DNA of 64,000 nt from Citrobacter youngae ATCC 29220 (lineage in GTDB: Bacteria; Pseudomonadota; Gammaproteobacteria; Enterobacterales; Enterobacteriaceae). A program made the position numbers and the translations under genes. A model generated the notes under the pieces. It had not been told where the DNA came from and did no database searches. It saw only the letters and a program-made list of their open reading frames with translations. Location of the stretch: NCBI RefSeq assembly GCF_000155975.1, contig NZ_GG730299.1:1584734-1648733 (forward strand), given 5' to 3'. Of this stretch, positions 42,289 through 51,426 are shown piece after piece (position 1 is the first letter of the stretch; each line of letters opens with the position of its first letter).

Positions 42289-42875
42289 TTTTGGCTTTTT
42301 CTTCTGAACAGGAAAAAGCCAAGAATTAAACCAACAAGCAATCCGCCACCACCTGCACCATACATCACTTTATTGATGGCCTGTGTCGCCTCGTTAATCA
42401 ATGGATTGTCGACAAAATTGGTGCCGAAATGGATGGTTCTGATTTTCCAGTGCCCCTCTTCCAGCACCACTGTCGCCGTCCAGCGGGTGGGAATATCATA
42501 GCTGCGCCCATCATTGAGAATATATTTCTCCATTCCTTTCCCGTAAACCACCCCCCAGGTTCTGTCGGCTGAAAGTTCAGTTTGCGTATCAGCGGTCAAC
42601 GAGATATTCAGACTCTTAAGGAATTTATCTTTGCCAAACCATTTATGGAAGTAAGGCCCAATCCCCTCTTTTCCATGAATAAACTCCTGAGTAATCGGCG
42701 TGGCCCGTAAATCTTTACTCAGTACAGGCAGCATTTTGTCATATTCACCAGAATTAATCGCAGACTCAACCAGCACAACAGCCTGACGGAGTTCCCGGTG
42801 GATAGCCTCATCAGACGTACTGGCGAACGCGCTAAGACTGGTGAGGGTTAACAGAAGGAAGACGATTTTTTTCAT
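42285..42875 (-). CDS. exported NTF2-like protein with C-terminal anchor
   Basis: This 196-residue protein has a signal peptide (MKKIVFLLLTLTSLSAFAS), a SnoaL/DUF4440-like NTF2 domain (about 22-155, with HWKIRTIHFGTNF), and a C-terminal glycine-rich membrane helix followed by FRRKSQN, giving an inner-membrane-anchored periplasmic domain. NTF2 domains can isomerise or bind a product, so it could be a final-step or chaperone-like component. It is last in the nine-gene operon and overlaps the PAP2 gene by 44 bases. Function unknown. Confidence 0.75.
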   Translation of the reverse strand: MKKIVFLLLTLTSLSAFASTSDEAIHRELRQAVVLVESAINSGEYDKMLPVLSKDLRATPITQEFIHGKEGIGPYFHKWFGKDKFLKSLNISLTADTQTELSADRTWGVVYGKGMEKYILNDGRSYDIPTRWTATVVLEEGHWKIRTIHFGTNFVDNPLINEATQAINKVMYGAGGGGLLVGLILGFFLFRRKSQN

Positions 42876-43476
42876 AAACTTTCCCTGTGAAATAAAAAAC
42901 GAGGAGTGATAACAGGAAGCCCGTCACAACATCCAGTAAATGATGCTGGTGGATAAGCAGCGTGGATAAACCAATGGCAATAAACCAAAGATAGAGCACA
43001 GGCGAAATCCACCCTCTTGGCCTGCGCGTTATCGCTAATACAACAGTGTAAGACCAGGCAACGTGCAACGATGGGACCAGATTATGTGGCCGGTCCAGCG
43101 AAAGCAACAGGGCAAACAGCATATGGTACAAAGGGTCGTCCGGTAACTGGCGAACAAAACCCAGACGAGCAGGAAACAGCAAAAAGATAATTGCGCCAAC
43201 GATCGTCACCCCCATTAACGTTATCGCCAACCGCTTTTGCTCCTGAAGATTTAAAAAGAATAGCGGAACAAGAATAATCAGATACATCGAGAGATATACC
43301 CAGATAAATGCAGGAATAAATGGGATCGACAGTTCAACAGGCAACCACAGCGCCAGCGTGTCATTGCGGGCGGTGGTAAAAATATTGATCGCAGGATAAA
43401 GGCCAAAGAACACCGCGGAAACCGGCAACATCCATAGCAGGTAATATTTCAATCGTGTGGCAAAGGATTCGTTCAT
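42832..43476 (-). CDS. PAP2-superfamily integral membrane phosphatase
   Basis: The 214-residue protein has about six membrane helices and the PAP2 motifs PSLHVAWSYT (about residue 134) and HQHHLLDVVTG (about 175-185, with the catalytic His). PAP2 enzymes act on lipid phosphates, or exchange head groups as in phosphatidylglycerol-dependent transferases. It supports a lipid or polyprenyl-phosphate step in the cluster. It starts six bases after the RS2 stop and overlaps the NTF2 gene. Confidence 0.8.
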   Translation of the reverse strand: MNESFATRLKYYLLWMLPVSAVFFGLYPAINIFTTARNDTLALWLPVELSIPFIPAFIWVYLSMYLIILVPLFFLNLQEQKRLAITLMGVTIVGAIIFLLFPARLGFVRQLPDDPLYHMLFALLLSLDRPHNLVPSLHVAWSYTVVLAITRRPRGWISPVLYLWFIAIGLSTLLIHQHHLLDVVTGFLLSLLVFYFTGKVYEKNRLPSVNPHQS

Positions 43477-43482
43477 CTTGCC

Positions 43483-44826
43483 TCACCTCAACCCGAATCG
43501 CATCCGGTGCTTCTTATGTACTTCTTTACGAAACAGCAACGTATAACGCCAGAATGCACTCATGCGAGAAAACGACTGAAACGTCATCCGTAAATCGGAA
43601 AAACGCCTAACGATTGAAGGCAGCGAGTTAAAGCGACTGCGGGCCTGATGGCACAGGTCGGTTAACAATTCGGGAGACATTCCTTGAGGAAGAAATGCCG
43701 CCTGATTAAAGCGGTATTCTGGATGTAACCACCATTGACCGTCAAATAAAAGCCGCCCCTGCTGCCGTAATTGGTTGTATAACGGCGTATTTGGATAGGG
43801 CATCAAAATGTTATACGCGGCGAAAGCGAAGCGGTTTTGTAACGCAAAATCAACCGTACGCGCAATGCTATCCGGTGTATCGTGATCGTAGCCGAGCGTA
43901 AATGCTGCCCAAGTTTGTAGGCCATAATCGCGCAAGGCGGCGATCTCATCGCGATAATGATTAAACCTTCGAACGTTAGGCGACTTTCTGGCGTCATGCA
44001 GACTGGCCGGCGTGATCGACTCGAATCCCATCACATTACCCCAACAACCGCTCTTTTCCATCAATGTCATCAATGGACGATTGTTCGTCACATCCAGGCT
44101 TGCCTGGCTGATCCAGTTGATTTTCAGTGGGATTAGCGCATGGCATAATTCCGCCAGAGCACGGTGATCTGACGCAATATTGTCATCAACGAAAAAAATA
44201 AACCGACTGTTTTGCGCAGTGATTTCCCGGACAACATCGTCAACCTGCCGTAGATAGTGACGGCGACCAAAATACTGGCTCACCGCGCAAAAATTGCAGG
44301 CATAGCGACAACCGCGGGAAAACTGCATAAGGGAAATCGGCAGATATCCTTTTCCTCTAAACACATTCCGACGGGGCAACAGCGCCTGATGACAGCCATC
44401 AACCTGCCCGACACCCACTGGCGCATCGTAACGCGGTTTCAGTCGCCCGACACGCGCATCGTCGATCATTTCCTGCCAGCGAGTTTCCGCATCGCCAGTA
44501 AATACGCTATCCGCATGCTGCTGAACCTCTTCAGGAAGAAGTGTGGCATGGATCCCGCCCATCACTACCTTTACTCCACGCTGACGGTATTCATCAGCTA
44601 TTTCGTAGGCGCGGCGGGCGGTAAAGGTTTCGACAGTGATCGCCACCAGATCGGTCTGTTCATCATAAGGAATGCACTCCATACGATCGTCATACAAAAC
44701 AACCTCAACATCCGGCGGCGTCAGCGCAGCGAGAATGCCCAACATCAGCGGCTCCATACGTCCTTCGTCAACGTACAGGCTGTGCTCTTTGCGGCCAATA
44801 TTGGGTTTTATTAACGTCAGCTTCAT
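43483..44826 (-). CDS. B12-binding-domain radical SAM protein RS2
   Basis: This 447-residue protein has the cobalamin-binding-like domain (about 1-150, VVLYDDRME, VVMGGIHATLLPEE) and the radical SAM motif CRYACNFC (Cys 173, 177, 180), then a conserved C-terminal part with YPNTPLYNQL and WWLHPEYRFNQ. It belongs to the RS2/RS3/RS4 subgroup, whose domains share DRMEC-IPYDE-like and VETFTARRAY stretches. D-x-H-x-x-G is absent. ATG overlaps the RS3 stop (ATGA). Reaction unknown; methyl transfer or C-C bond formation on a hydrophobic substrate is inferred from relatives. Confidence 0.85.
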   Translation of the reverse strand: MKLTLIKPNIGRKEHSLYVDEGRMEPLMLGILAALTPPDVEVVLYDDRMECIPYDEQTDLVAITVETFTARRAYEIADEYRQRGVKVVMGGIHATLLPEEVQQHADSVFTGDAETRWQEMIDDARVGRLKPRYDAPVGVGQVDGCHQALLPRRNVFRGKGYLPISLMQFSRGCRYACNFCAVSQYFGRRHYLRQVDDVVREITAQNSRFIFFVDDNIASDHRALAELCHALIPLKINWISQASLDVTNNRPLMTLMEKSGCWGNVMGFESITPASLHDARKSPNVRRFNHYRDEIAALRDYGLQTWAAFTLGYDHDTPDSIARTVDFALQNRFAFAAYNILMPYPNTPLYNQLRQQGRLLFDGQWWLHPEYRFNQAAFLPQGMSPELLTDLCHQARSRFNSLPSIVRRFSDLRMTFQSFSRMSAFWRYTLLFRKEVHKKHRMRFGLR

Positions 44827-46133
44827 TCCATTTCTCCCAGACGTTTTCCCTGCTTGCGGGCGATCTCTTTATGCGATACCCAATTTGCCAGTAATGCAAT
44901 CAACGTGTTTTTCCACTTACGTGCCGGATTAATGCGTAAGAGCCGACGAGCAATAGAGGGATAGCTGTAAAACTGCGTCCTGGCCCAAAAGCACAGTTCG
45001 GTGAGTGCCTGAGCAGACATTCCCTTGGGCGTAAAAATCGGATCGCCGTAGCGGTAATCAGGAGAGACCCACCAGTCAGGTAATAGCAATCGCCCCTCCT
45101 CCTTCAGACGTGCATACAGCGAACTCCCTGGCGTTGGAATCAACAGATTAAAATTGGCGATCTCCAGTCGGTTCTCCTGGGCAAATGCCAGGCACTGGCG
45201 AACAGTATCGGGCGTGTCGCCATCGTAACCAAAAATAAACGTGCCGTAGACACAAATCCCCCGCGCATGAAGCGCCCGGATCACCTGGCGATAGTCCCCC
45301 GCCGCATGGTTCCACTGTTTACCCATCTGGCGGAGATTGGCAGAATTAAGACTTTCGAATCCCATCAGGGCAAATCCGCAGCCCGCCTGCGCAAGTCTAT
45401 CCAGCAAAGCAGCATCGCGGGCAACGTCAATGCTGATCTGGCATCCCCAGCGGCGCTTTAGTGGCGTCAGTACCGCCAGCAAACTCTCCAGTTTTTTACG
45501 GCTGGCAAACAGATTATCATCCACAAAGGCGATAAAACGTCCGGGAGGCAGTGCTTCAATTTCGGCTCTGATCTGCTCAACCGGGCGCGTGCGTACGCCA
45601 TCAGGATAAAAGGCGTGAATCGAGCAAAAATCGCAGGCAAAGCGGCACCCGCGTGAATATTGAATCAGGGCGAGCGGCGCGTAATGTTTATCCGTAAAAA
45701 TCGAACGGTCCAGCCGATAATCATCCAGCCCGCGTTGCCGTGAACCCTCGTACCGGGATTGTAACTCGCCGCGTTCAGCATCCAACAGTAGCTGCTCCCA
45801 TGCTCCCTCCGCATCGCCGCTCACCACACAGTCCGCATGCTTCGCAACCTCATCCGGCATAAACGTCGCGTGGAAGCCCCCCATGACCACCTTAATCCCC
45901 TGCTGTCGGTAGCGATCGGCAAGTTGATAACCGCGCCGGGCCGTAAACGTTTCAATTGAAATGGCCACGAGATCGACATCAGGAAGGCTCAGGGGAAGAC
46001 GTTCGAGTCGTTCATCGTAAAAGACGATATCATGCCCCGGCGACAGTGCGGCGAGGATCCCCATCGACAACGGGGTCATGGCATCTCTTGTACGATAGTC
46101 GCCCATGTTGGGATAAATCAGCGCGATTCTCAC
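44823..46133 (-). CDS. B12-binding-domain radical SAM protein RS3
   Basis: From the GTG at 46133 (VRIALIYPNMGDY) this is 436 aa. The GTG overlaps the stop of the upstream GNAT gene (GTGA), which is why I prefer it over a frame-start 13 codons earlier. The cobalamin-binding-like domain has VVMGGFHATFMPDE, and the cluster motif is CRFACDFC (Cys 163, 167, 170). It has the subgroup C terminus with PTPGSSLYARL and WWVSPDYRYG. D-x-H-x-x-G is absent (FYDERLERLP). Translationally coupled to RS2 downstream. Confidence 0.85.
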   Translation of the reverse strand: MRIALIYPNMGDYRTRDAMTPLSMGILAALSPGHDIVFYDERLERLPLSLPDVDLVAISIETFTARRGYQLADRYRQQGIKVVMGGFHATFMPDEVAKHADCVVSGDAEGAWEQLLLDAERGELQSRYEGSRQRGLDDYRLDRSIFTDKHYAPLALIQYSRGCRFACDFCSIHAFYPDGVRTRPVEQIRAEIEALPPGRFIAFVDDNLFASRKKLESLLAVLTPLKRRWGCQISIDVARDAALLDRLAQAGCGFALMGFESLNSANLRQMGKQWNHAAGDYRQVIRALHARGICVYGTFIFGYDGDTPDTVRQCLAFAQENRLEIANFNLLIPTPGSSLYARLKEEGRLLLPDWWVSPDYRYGDPIFTPKGMSAQALTELCFWARTQFYSYPSIARRLLRINPARKWKNTLIALLANWVSHKEIARKQGKRLGEME

Positions 46134-47155
46134 AGCAATGCAATCTCCGGCCAGACGATACGGTTGTCCCACTCCGGTTGGGCGCTAAGCTCCACACCGT
46201 AAAGGCGCGTGTGGTAAACCATTGCCCGGGTACGATTAATCAGCCGCTCCCCCCCCGGAAAACCGGCAGGTATCCCAACAGTCATTATCCGCGTGGAACA
46301 CCAGGCTAGCGCATCTTCGATTAGCGCAGGCAATTGCTCTTCGTCATTTGCGGCCAAAAAAGCCAGAAAGCTCTGATCCAGCGTCCGCCCGACGCCTGGT
46401 AGCGGTATACGCCCCGCGGCCATCGCGTAGCCGTTATACAGAGGCCGAAGCAACGCGGCACGCAACGAATACCGTGCAACAAATACCTGCTTATACGCCT
46501 GCTGATCCCACAGTACCGCGCAGGCATCCAGCGAATTATTACCACCACACCCCAGCACTGTCGCCCCCGAGTCTCGCAACCAGTCCACATTCAGAGCTGG
46601 CGCAAGCTGCCGCCGTCTGGCGCTACGGTGGTAACAATCGATCGCTTCGTCATAACGCTCTGCCGGCATAATGCGCCAAAGATGATGCCGCTTGCCTCGC
46701 CTGCGGCTTATTGCCAGCGAATGCATATCCCCCAGGAAGCGATAAGCAGGCAATCCTGCAACGCCGCGTTCCAGCAAACGTAATGCACGATGATTATCAG
46801 ACGCGATGCTGGTGTAGCAACGCTCTGGCGAGTTGAGCTGGCGCAAATGCTGAAATCCGGCTCTCAGTACGCGAATGCGATGTCGATGGCTGAGGGAAAT
46901 TCGCAACCCGCCAAGATAGCCAAGCTGGTGCTGCTCACCATTAGCAAACCCCGCATGCTCGGTCAGCCGACACATACCCACCGCGCGATCGCCCTCCAGC
47001 GCAAGCGCAGAATGTTCAATGCCAAAATTATTCAATGGGGAGAAATATTCCGGGCGGCGAGTCATCACCAGATCGATATCGCCATGCATCGCATTCTCTT
47101 CCAGCAGGCGCAGCAGACAGGCGTTTCTCTGTGGCGTAGCGGTCACAACGTGCAC
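46130..47155 (-). CDS. GNAT-like N-acyltransferase
   Basis: The 341-residue protein has a GNAT-type fold in its first half: substrate strand ALALEGDRAVGMCRL, acetyl-CoA region GGLRISLSHRHRIRVLR, and IASDNHRALRLLERG, the usual final GNAT helix-strand. A second domain of unknown type follows. The GTG start at 47155 forms TAGTG with the RS4 stop and is preceded by GGAGG seven bases earlier, so it is preferred over a start at 47185. An amine of the product is the probable acyl acceptor, by inference. Confidence 0.75.
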   Translation of the reverse strand: MHVVTATPQRNACLLRLLEENAMHGDIDLVMTRRPEYFSPLNNFGIEHSALALEGDRAVGMCRLTEHAGFANGEQHQLGYLGGLRISLSHRHRIRVLRAGFQHLRQLNSPERCYTSIASDNHRALRLLERGVAGLPAYRFLGDMHSLAISRRRGKRHHLWRIMPAERYDEAIDCYHRSARRRQLAPALNVDWLRDSGATVLGCGGNNSLDACAVLWDQQAYKQVFVARYSLRAALLRPLYNGYAMAAGRIPLPGVGRTLDQSFLAFLAANDEEQLPALIEDALAWCSTRIMTVGIPAGFPGGERLINRTRAMVYHTRLYGVELSAQPEWDNRIVWPEIALL

Positions 47156-48501
47156 TATCTGACCTCCAGCAATGCGCCTTGCCACCCTTCATCGCCCAGG
47201 GGATAGCCATTGCGGGCGCCGATCTCGTTATGATGCAACAGATTGATCGGAAAATAGTTTCGCAACATGAAAAAGTCATTACGATTACGCCAGCTTCGCT
47301 GAAACATCGATCGCCAGCCGTAAAATGCTTTTCTGGCCGCCAGACAGCCGTCTGTCACCTGCTGTGGCGTCAGATTTGTCGGGAAGAAGGGCAGCTCGTT
47401 GTAGCGATAGGCATCATCCAGCCACCACGTGTCAAAACGCAGGCGTTTTTCAGCCTCCAGTCGCGAATAGAGCGGAGTTCCCGGGAAGGGCGTCATATGA
47501 TTGAACGCCGCAATATACATGCTTTGCTCACGCGCAAACTCAACCGCCTCACTAAACGACTCAAGCGTATCGTGGTCATAGCCAAAGACAAACGTGCCGT
47601 AAACCGCGATACCATTCCTGCGCAGATTGGCCAGCGCGGCGCTAAAACCGCCCTTCATCGTATTAACCCGCTTATTCATTAACAGCAGGTTTTCTTCGTT
47701 AAGCGATTCAAAACCTATCAGCACGCCACGACATCCGGCCCTGGCTAGCGCCTGCACAAACCCTTCATCATGGGCGGCATTAATGCTCATCTGCGTCACC
47801 CAACGCACGTTAGCCTGCGCCAGCGCGGGAAGCACCTCACGACTCTCGCGCAAGCTTCCTGCAAAATTGTCATCCACAAAGAAGAACAATTTTTTCTGCG
47901 CTTTCAGCACATTCAGTTCACTGAGCACGCTGTCAATATCACGCCTGCGATAGCGTCGTTGATAGAAGGTTTGTACCGCGCAAAACTCACAGGGGAAGCG
48001 GCATCCACGACCTGTTTCAATCAGACCGATCGGCAGATAACGTTTCCCCTGAAACAGGCTACGGTCCACTTTCACCTGCCGTAGATCGGTTTGTTGCCCC
48101 TGATAACGGGGCTTCAGCGTGCGGTGGCGCAAATCGTCAATCACTTCCGCCCAGACAGACTCCGCTTCACCGATGACGATAGCATCAGCAAAGCGCGCCG
48201 CCTCATCAGGAACAAGCGTCACATGAAAACCGCCCATGATGACCGGCACGCCGCGGCGGCGATATTCGCTGGCAATCTGATACGCCCGCCTGGCGGTATA
48301 GGTTTCAACGGGAATTGCCACCGCATCCGTGGGTTCATCATAAGGTATACGCTCCATTCGATCGTCATAAAAACGGGTTTCGATAGAGGCAGGCGTCAGC
48401 CCTTTCAGCGCCGCAACGGGCAGCGGCTCCATTTGCCAGGATCGCAGATAGGATTCGTTTTTGCGATGCCCAATCGCCGGGTGAATAAATGTCAGCCGCA
48501 T
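47155..48501 (-). CDS. B12-binding-domain radical SAM protein RS4
   Basis: This 448-residue protein has the domain order of RS2 and RS3: cobalamin-binding-like domain with VIMGGFHVTLVPDE, radical SAM motif CRFPCEFC (Cys 167, 171, 174), and a conserved C terminus (FPGTPLYSRL, WWLDDAYRYNELPF). D-x-H-x-x-G is missing (FYDDRMERIP). It starts three bases after the RS5 stop and its stop overlaps the GNAT start. Of the five it is closest to RS2 in its first 120 residues. Confidence 0.85.
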   Translation of the reverse strand: MRLTFIHPAIGHRKNESYLRSWQMEPLPVAALKGLTPASIETRFYDDRMERIPYDEPTDAVAIPVETYTARRAYQIASEYRRRGVPVIMGGFHVTLVPDEAARFADAIVIGEAESVWAEVIDDLRHRTLKPRYQGQQTDLRQVKVDRSLFQGKRYLPIGLIETGRGCRFPCEFCAVQTFYQRRYRRRDIDSVLSELNVLKAQKKLFFFVDDNFAGSLRESREVLPALAQANVRWVTQMSINAAHDEGFVQALARAGCRGVLIGFESLNEENLLLMNKRVNTMKGGFSAALANLRRNGIAVYGTFVFGYDHDTLESFSEAVEFAREQSMYIAAFNHMTPFPGTPLYSRLEAEKRLRFDTWWLDDAYRYNELPFFPTNLTPQQVTDGCLAARKAFYGWRSMFQRSWRNRNDFFMLRNYFPINLLHHNEIGARNGYPLGDEGWQGALLEVR

Positions 48502-48504
48502 CAG

Positions 48505-49893
48505 TTAAGCGCTCCGCTCTGGTGAATACTCAATTGGCCAGTCGCAGGTATAAAACTCATGTAAATGGTGGGCGTAAAAGCGATATCCCAGATTTGCCGT
48601 CAACGCCAGTGGTTGGAAATTCTTCGCATTCCACAATCGTCGGGCAATACTGCGATAGCGGTAGACCTTTTTCCAGGCCCGTTCGTGGCCCTGTTCCAGT
48701 TCACGTACGCTCATCAAATTCGGTTGAAAAACAACGTGCTGCGCATCGTACAGCGACCAGTCTTTGGTCAAAATACGCTTTTCCTCTTCGAGACGACGGT
48801 AGAGCGGCGTCCCCGGGAATGGCGTCAGCACCGAGAAACGTGGAAGGTCGATACCTGACTCAATGGCCAGTTCGACCGTTCGATCAAAGACATCCGTCGT
48901 ATCGTGATCCAGGCCAAACACAAAGCAGCCCTGAACGGAGATCCCAAGCCGATGCAGATCGCCAATCAACATTTTATAATCCACCGAGCCGTTGAACTTC
49001 TTACCGGCATCTTTCAGGCTACCATCACTGACCGTTTCCAGCCCCAGCAACAGCCCTTTGCAGCCGCTTCTTGCCATAAGCTCCATCAGTTCGTGATTGT
49101 GGGCAATCAGAACCGTCGAAAGACCGAACCATTTTATTTTTAGTGGTATTAGCGCGCTAAACAGCGCTTTGGCATAGCCTATATCAGAGACCAAATTAAG
49201 ATCGACAAAGATAAGTTTGCGCTTTCCGGTACGGGAGACAAACTGGCGAATATCATTAATTACCCACTCGACAGGATGTTGAAACTGCTTTCTTCCCCAT
49301 GCCGATGGCGCAACGCAGAATTCGCAATTGTGCGCACAGGAGCGGGTCGCTTCGAAAACGGATTGGGTCAGAAAGTGTTTACTGTCAAAACGTTCGCGCT
49401 GCGGGAAAGGCAACTGCGGGTCATCAAGGTGGAAGTCCTCGCCCTGCAGGTATTGTGGCTGCAGGTTGCCATTGAGGAAATCGGTAATAAGTTCCGGCCA
49501 GCTTTGCTCCGCATAGCCCACGCAGATGCTGTCAGCATGCCGGGCGGCCTCCTGCGGCAAAAGCGTCACATGCGGCCCGCCCAGGACAACTGTAATTCCT
49601 TTCGCCCGAAATCCTGCCGCCAGTTCATAAGCTCTGGCCGCGGTGCCGGTTATCACCGTCATACCGATCAGATCGGCATCAAGATCCTCAGGGATTTCAC
49701 AAATACTCTCATCAATCAGGCTTACCTCTACCGGCAACGTTTTGGGGACCAGCGCCGCCAGCGTCGTCAGTGTAAGTGGCTGGTAGCGCAAGGAACGTTT
49801 GAATATCCCTCCCCGGCTACGATACAGCGGCCCTTTAGGCGAGATCAGCACCAGTTTCATTTTTCTTTGCTGACTGTACATAAGATGATCCAT
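48505..49893 (-). CDS. B12-binding-domain radical SAM protein RS5
   Basis: This 462-residue protein carries a cobalamin-binding-like domain (VVLGGPHVTLLPQE) and the motif CAHNCEFC (Cys 186, 190, 193). It forms a pair with RS1 (LRYQPLTLTTLAALVP, FGLDHDTTDVFDRT, LTANLGYRFYA) and differs from RS2-RS4, which suggests that two kinds of reaction occur in the pathway. The ATG at 49893 follows the GH3 stop by six bases; AGGAG lies 11 bases upstream. A later ATG at 49860 (MKLVLISPKG) aligns with the starts of its relatives and is also possible. Confidence 0.85.
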   Translation of the reverse strand: MDHLMYSQQRKMKLVLISPKGPLYRSRGGIFKRSLRYQPLTLTTLAALVPKTLPVEVSLIDESICEIPEDLDADLIGMTVITGTAARAYELAAGFRAKGITVVLGGPHVTLLPQEAARHADSICVGYAEQSWPELITDFLNGNLQPQYLQGEDFHLDDPQLPFPQRERFDSKHFLTQSVFEATRSCAHNCEFCVAPSAWGRKQFQHPVEWVINDIRQFVSRTGKRKLIFVDLNLVSDIGYAKALFSALIPLKIKWFGLSTVLIAHNHELMELMARSGCKGLLLGLETVSDGSLKDAGKKFNGSVDYKMLIGDLHRLGISVQGCFVFGLDHDTTDVFDRTVELAIESGIDLPRFSVLTPFPGTPLYRRLEEEKRILTKDWSLYDAQHVVFQPNLMSVRELEQGHERAWKKVYRYRSIARRLWNAKNFQPLALTANLGYRFYAHHLHEFYTCDWPIEYSPERSA

Positions 49894-49899
49894 ATCTAT

Positions 49900-51426
49900 T
49901 TACACTCCTGCCTGAAAGACGTCACGCCAGTCATCGGCGGTGAATATCACGGGAATTTTAATATCACCCAGCCGTTTACCTTGTCGCTGACGCCAGCACA
50001 AATAGCGATCGGTTGGGTTATCGATGAACATACAACGTAACGGAGCAAGCTGACCAAGCCTCCAGGCATAATCATACTGAGGATTATGGCGCAGCTGATT
50101 TTCAATATCGTTGAGGTGCGGTTGATTACGCCCACTCAGCGCTTTATCCAACAGCAGCACATAGCCGGGCGTTGAGATATCCGGTGCCAGGGCGGCAAAA
50201 CCCTGCAACGATGCGAGGCAACTGATGACAAACGGTTCGGTCAGCTTTTCGCCAACTAAATCACTGTATACCTCGCCGCGTCCGATAAAACGTAACGTTG
50301 GTATCCCCTCGCTTTCCCCCGTACACTTCACGCGATCGCCCGTATGATACCGGTACAGGCCACTATTGGTGGTGACGATCACACTATATTCACCATCTTC
50401 AACCAGTTCATCGGCCAGTAAAATCGCGCCGTTATCGCTGATAAATTCATAAAAATTGCTGTCAACGCACAACGTTGGCTGACCATGCGCATCCGGCACG
50501 CTGATGACGGCTTCTGTCGAAAGAAGTCCTTTTGGTTGCAGATAAACACCAGAAAAATGCTGCATCATTTCATCAGCAAGCATCCGGGAGGCTGCATCCG
50601 CCCAGCAGCTAATCACCGCCAACTCGGGCCAGAGCTGGCGAGTTTCCTGCAAAAGAAGATAGCGTTGGTACCGGCATAACGCTTCAGCATCTGCGCCAAG
50701 AGAATGTCCAGCCACGTCTCCTCCACAGGACAGCAGAGCGAGTAGCGCCTGCTGACGCGTCTGCAATCCAGCCAGTAGAGAAGTAAGGAAAGCCGGGCTC
50801 CAGACCGAAATAAGCTTCAGATCGCGGCAGCAAACCAAAAAGTAAAGCGTGAGCAGTTGCCAGTCGGCAACCTCCTCTACATCACCAACGCTCAGAGGAA
50901 CGGCAGACAACCCGGCAAACGCTGTAAGGTTTTCCTCCCCCAGATAAAGCGCATCGCCAGCGCCAACAGGAATACCGCAACAGGTGAACTCCCGCCGGGT
51001 GGCCACCGGACTTAATGACCAATACGCATGTCCCTGTGCCAGATGATGCCCGCGAATGGTCTCACACAGCCAGCCGGTTAAGGCATGGCGAAAATCCGCC
51101 AGACCACGTGCCGAATAGGGAATAAGTTTTCCTCCACTGTGGCTCCCGCCGGTTTTCTCAAATGCCAGCGCATTTTCACAGAAGAGGACGTTTCGCTGCC
51201 CTTGCGCAACACGTTCAATCAATGGAGCAAGTGTTTCGTATTCGACGACAGGCACGCGCTGCTGGAACTCCTCAATGGAGCCGATCGCAGCAAACCCTTT
51301 TTCCTCGCCATAAAGTGACGTCTGGTTTGCCCTCAGACAGTCCATCAGCCATCTTGCCTGTCGCTCTCGAGGCGAACCAGGGGGGCGAAAATGCGACTGC
51401 TGAAAATGGTGCCAGCAATTATTCAT
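49900..51426 (-). CDS. GH3-family adenylate-forming enzyme
   Basis: From ATG 51426 (MNNCWHHFQQ, overlapping the upstream stop by eight bases) this is 508 aa; the open frame continues 57 codons upstream but lies inside the previous gene. It has the GH3 ANL signature: P-loop-like TGGSHSGGKLIPYS (about residue 115-128), KGLLSTEAVISV at the second motif and EYSVIVTTNSGLYRYHTGD (about 385-403). GH3 proteins activate a carboxylate with ATP and link it to an amino acid or other amine. In this cluster it could activate an acyl product made or modified by the desaturase and radical SAM enzymes. This is unusual content for an enterobacterial chromosome. Confidence 0.8.
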   Translation of the reverse strand: MNNCWHHFQQSHFRPPGSPRERQARWLMDCLRANQTSLYGEEKGFAAIGSIEEFQQRVPVVEYETLAPLIERVAQGQRNVLFCENALAFEKTGGSHSGGKLIPYSARGLADFRHALTGWLCETIRGHHLAQGHAYWSLSPVATRREFTCCGIPVGAGDALYLGEENLTAFAGLSAVPLSVGDVEEVADWQLLTLYFLVCCRDLKLISVWSPAFLTSLLAGLQTRQQALLALLSCGGDVAGHSLGADAEALCRYQRYLLLQETRQLWPELAVISCWADAASRMLADEMMQHFSGVYLQPKGLLSTEAVISVPDAHGQPTLCVDSNFYEFISDNGAILLADELVEDGEYSVIVTTNSGLYRYHTGDRVKCTGESEGIPTLRFIGRGEVYSDLVGEKLTEPFVISCLASLQGFAALAPDISTPGYVLLLDKALSGRNQPHLNDIENQLRHNPQYDYAWRLGQLAPLRCMFIDNPTDRYLCWRQRQGKRLGDIKIPVIFTADDWRDVFQAGV

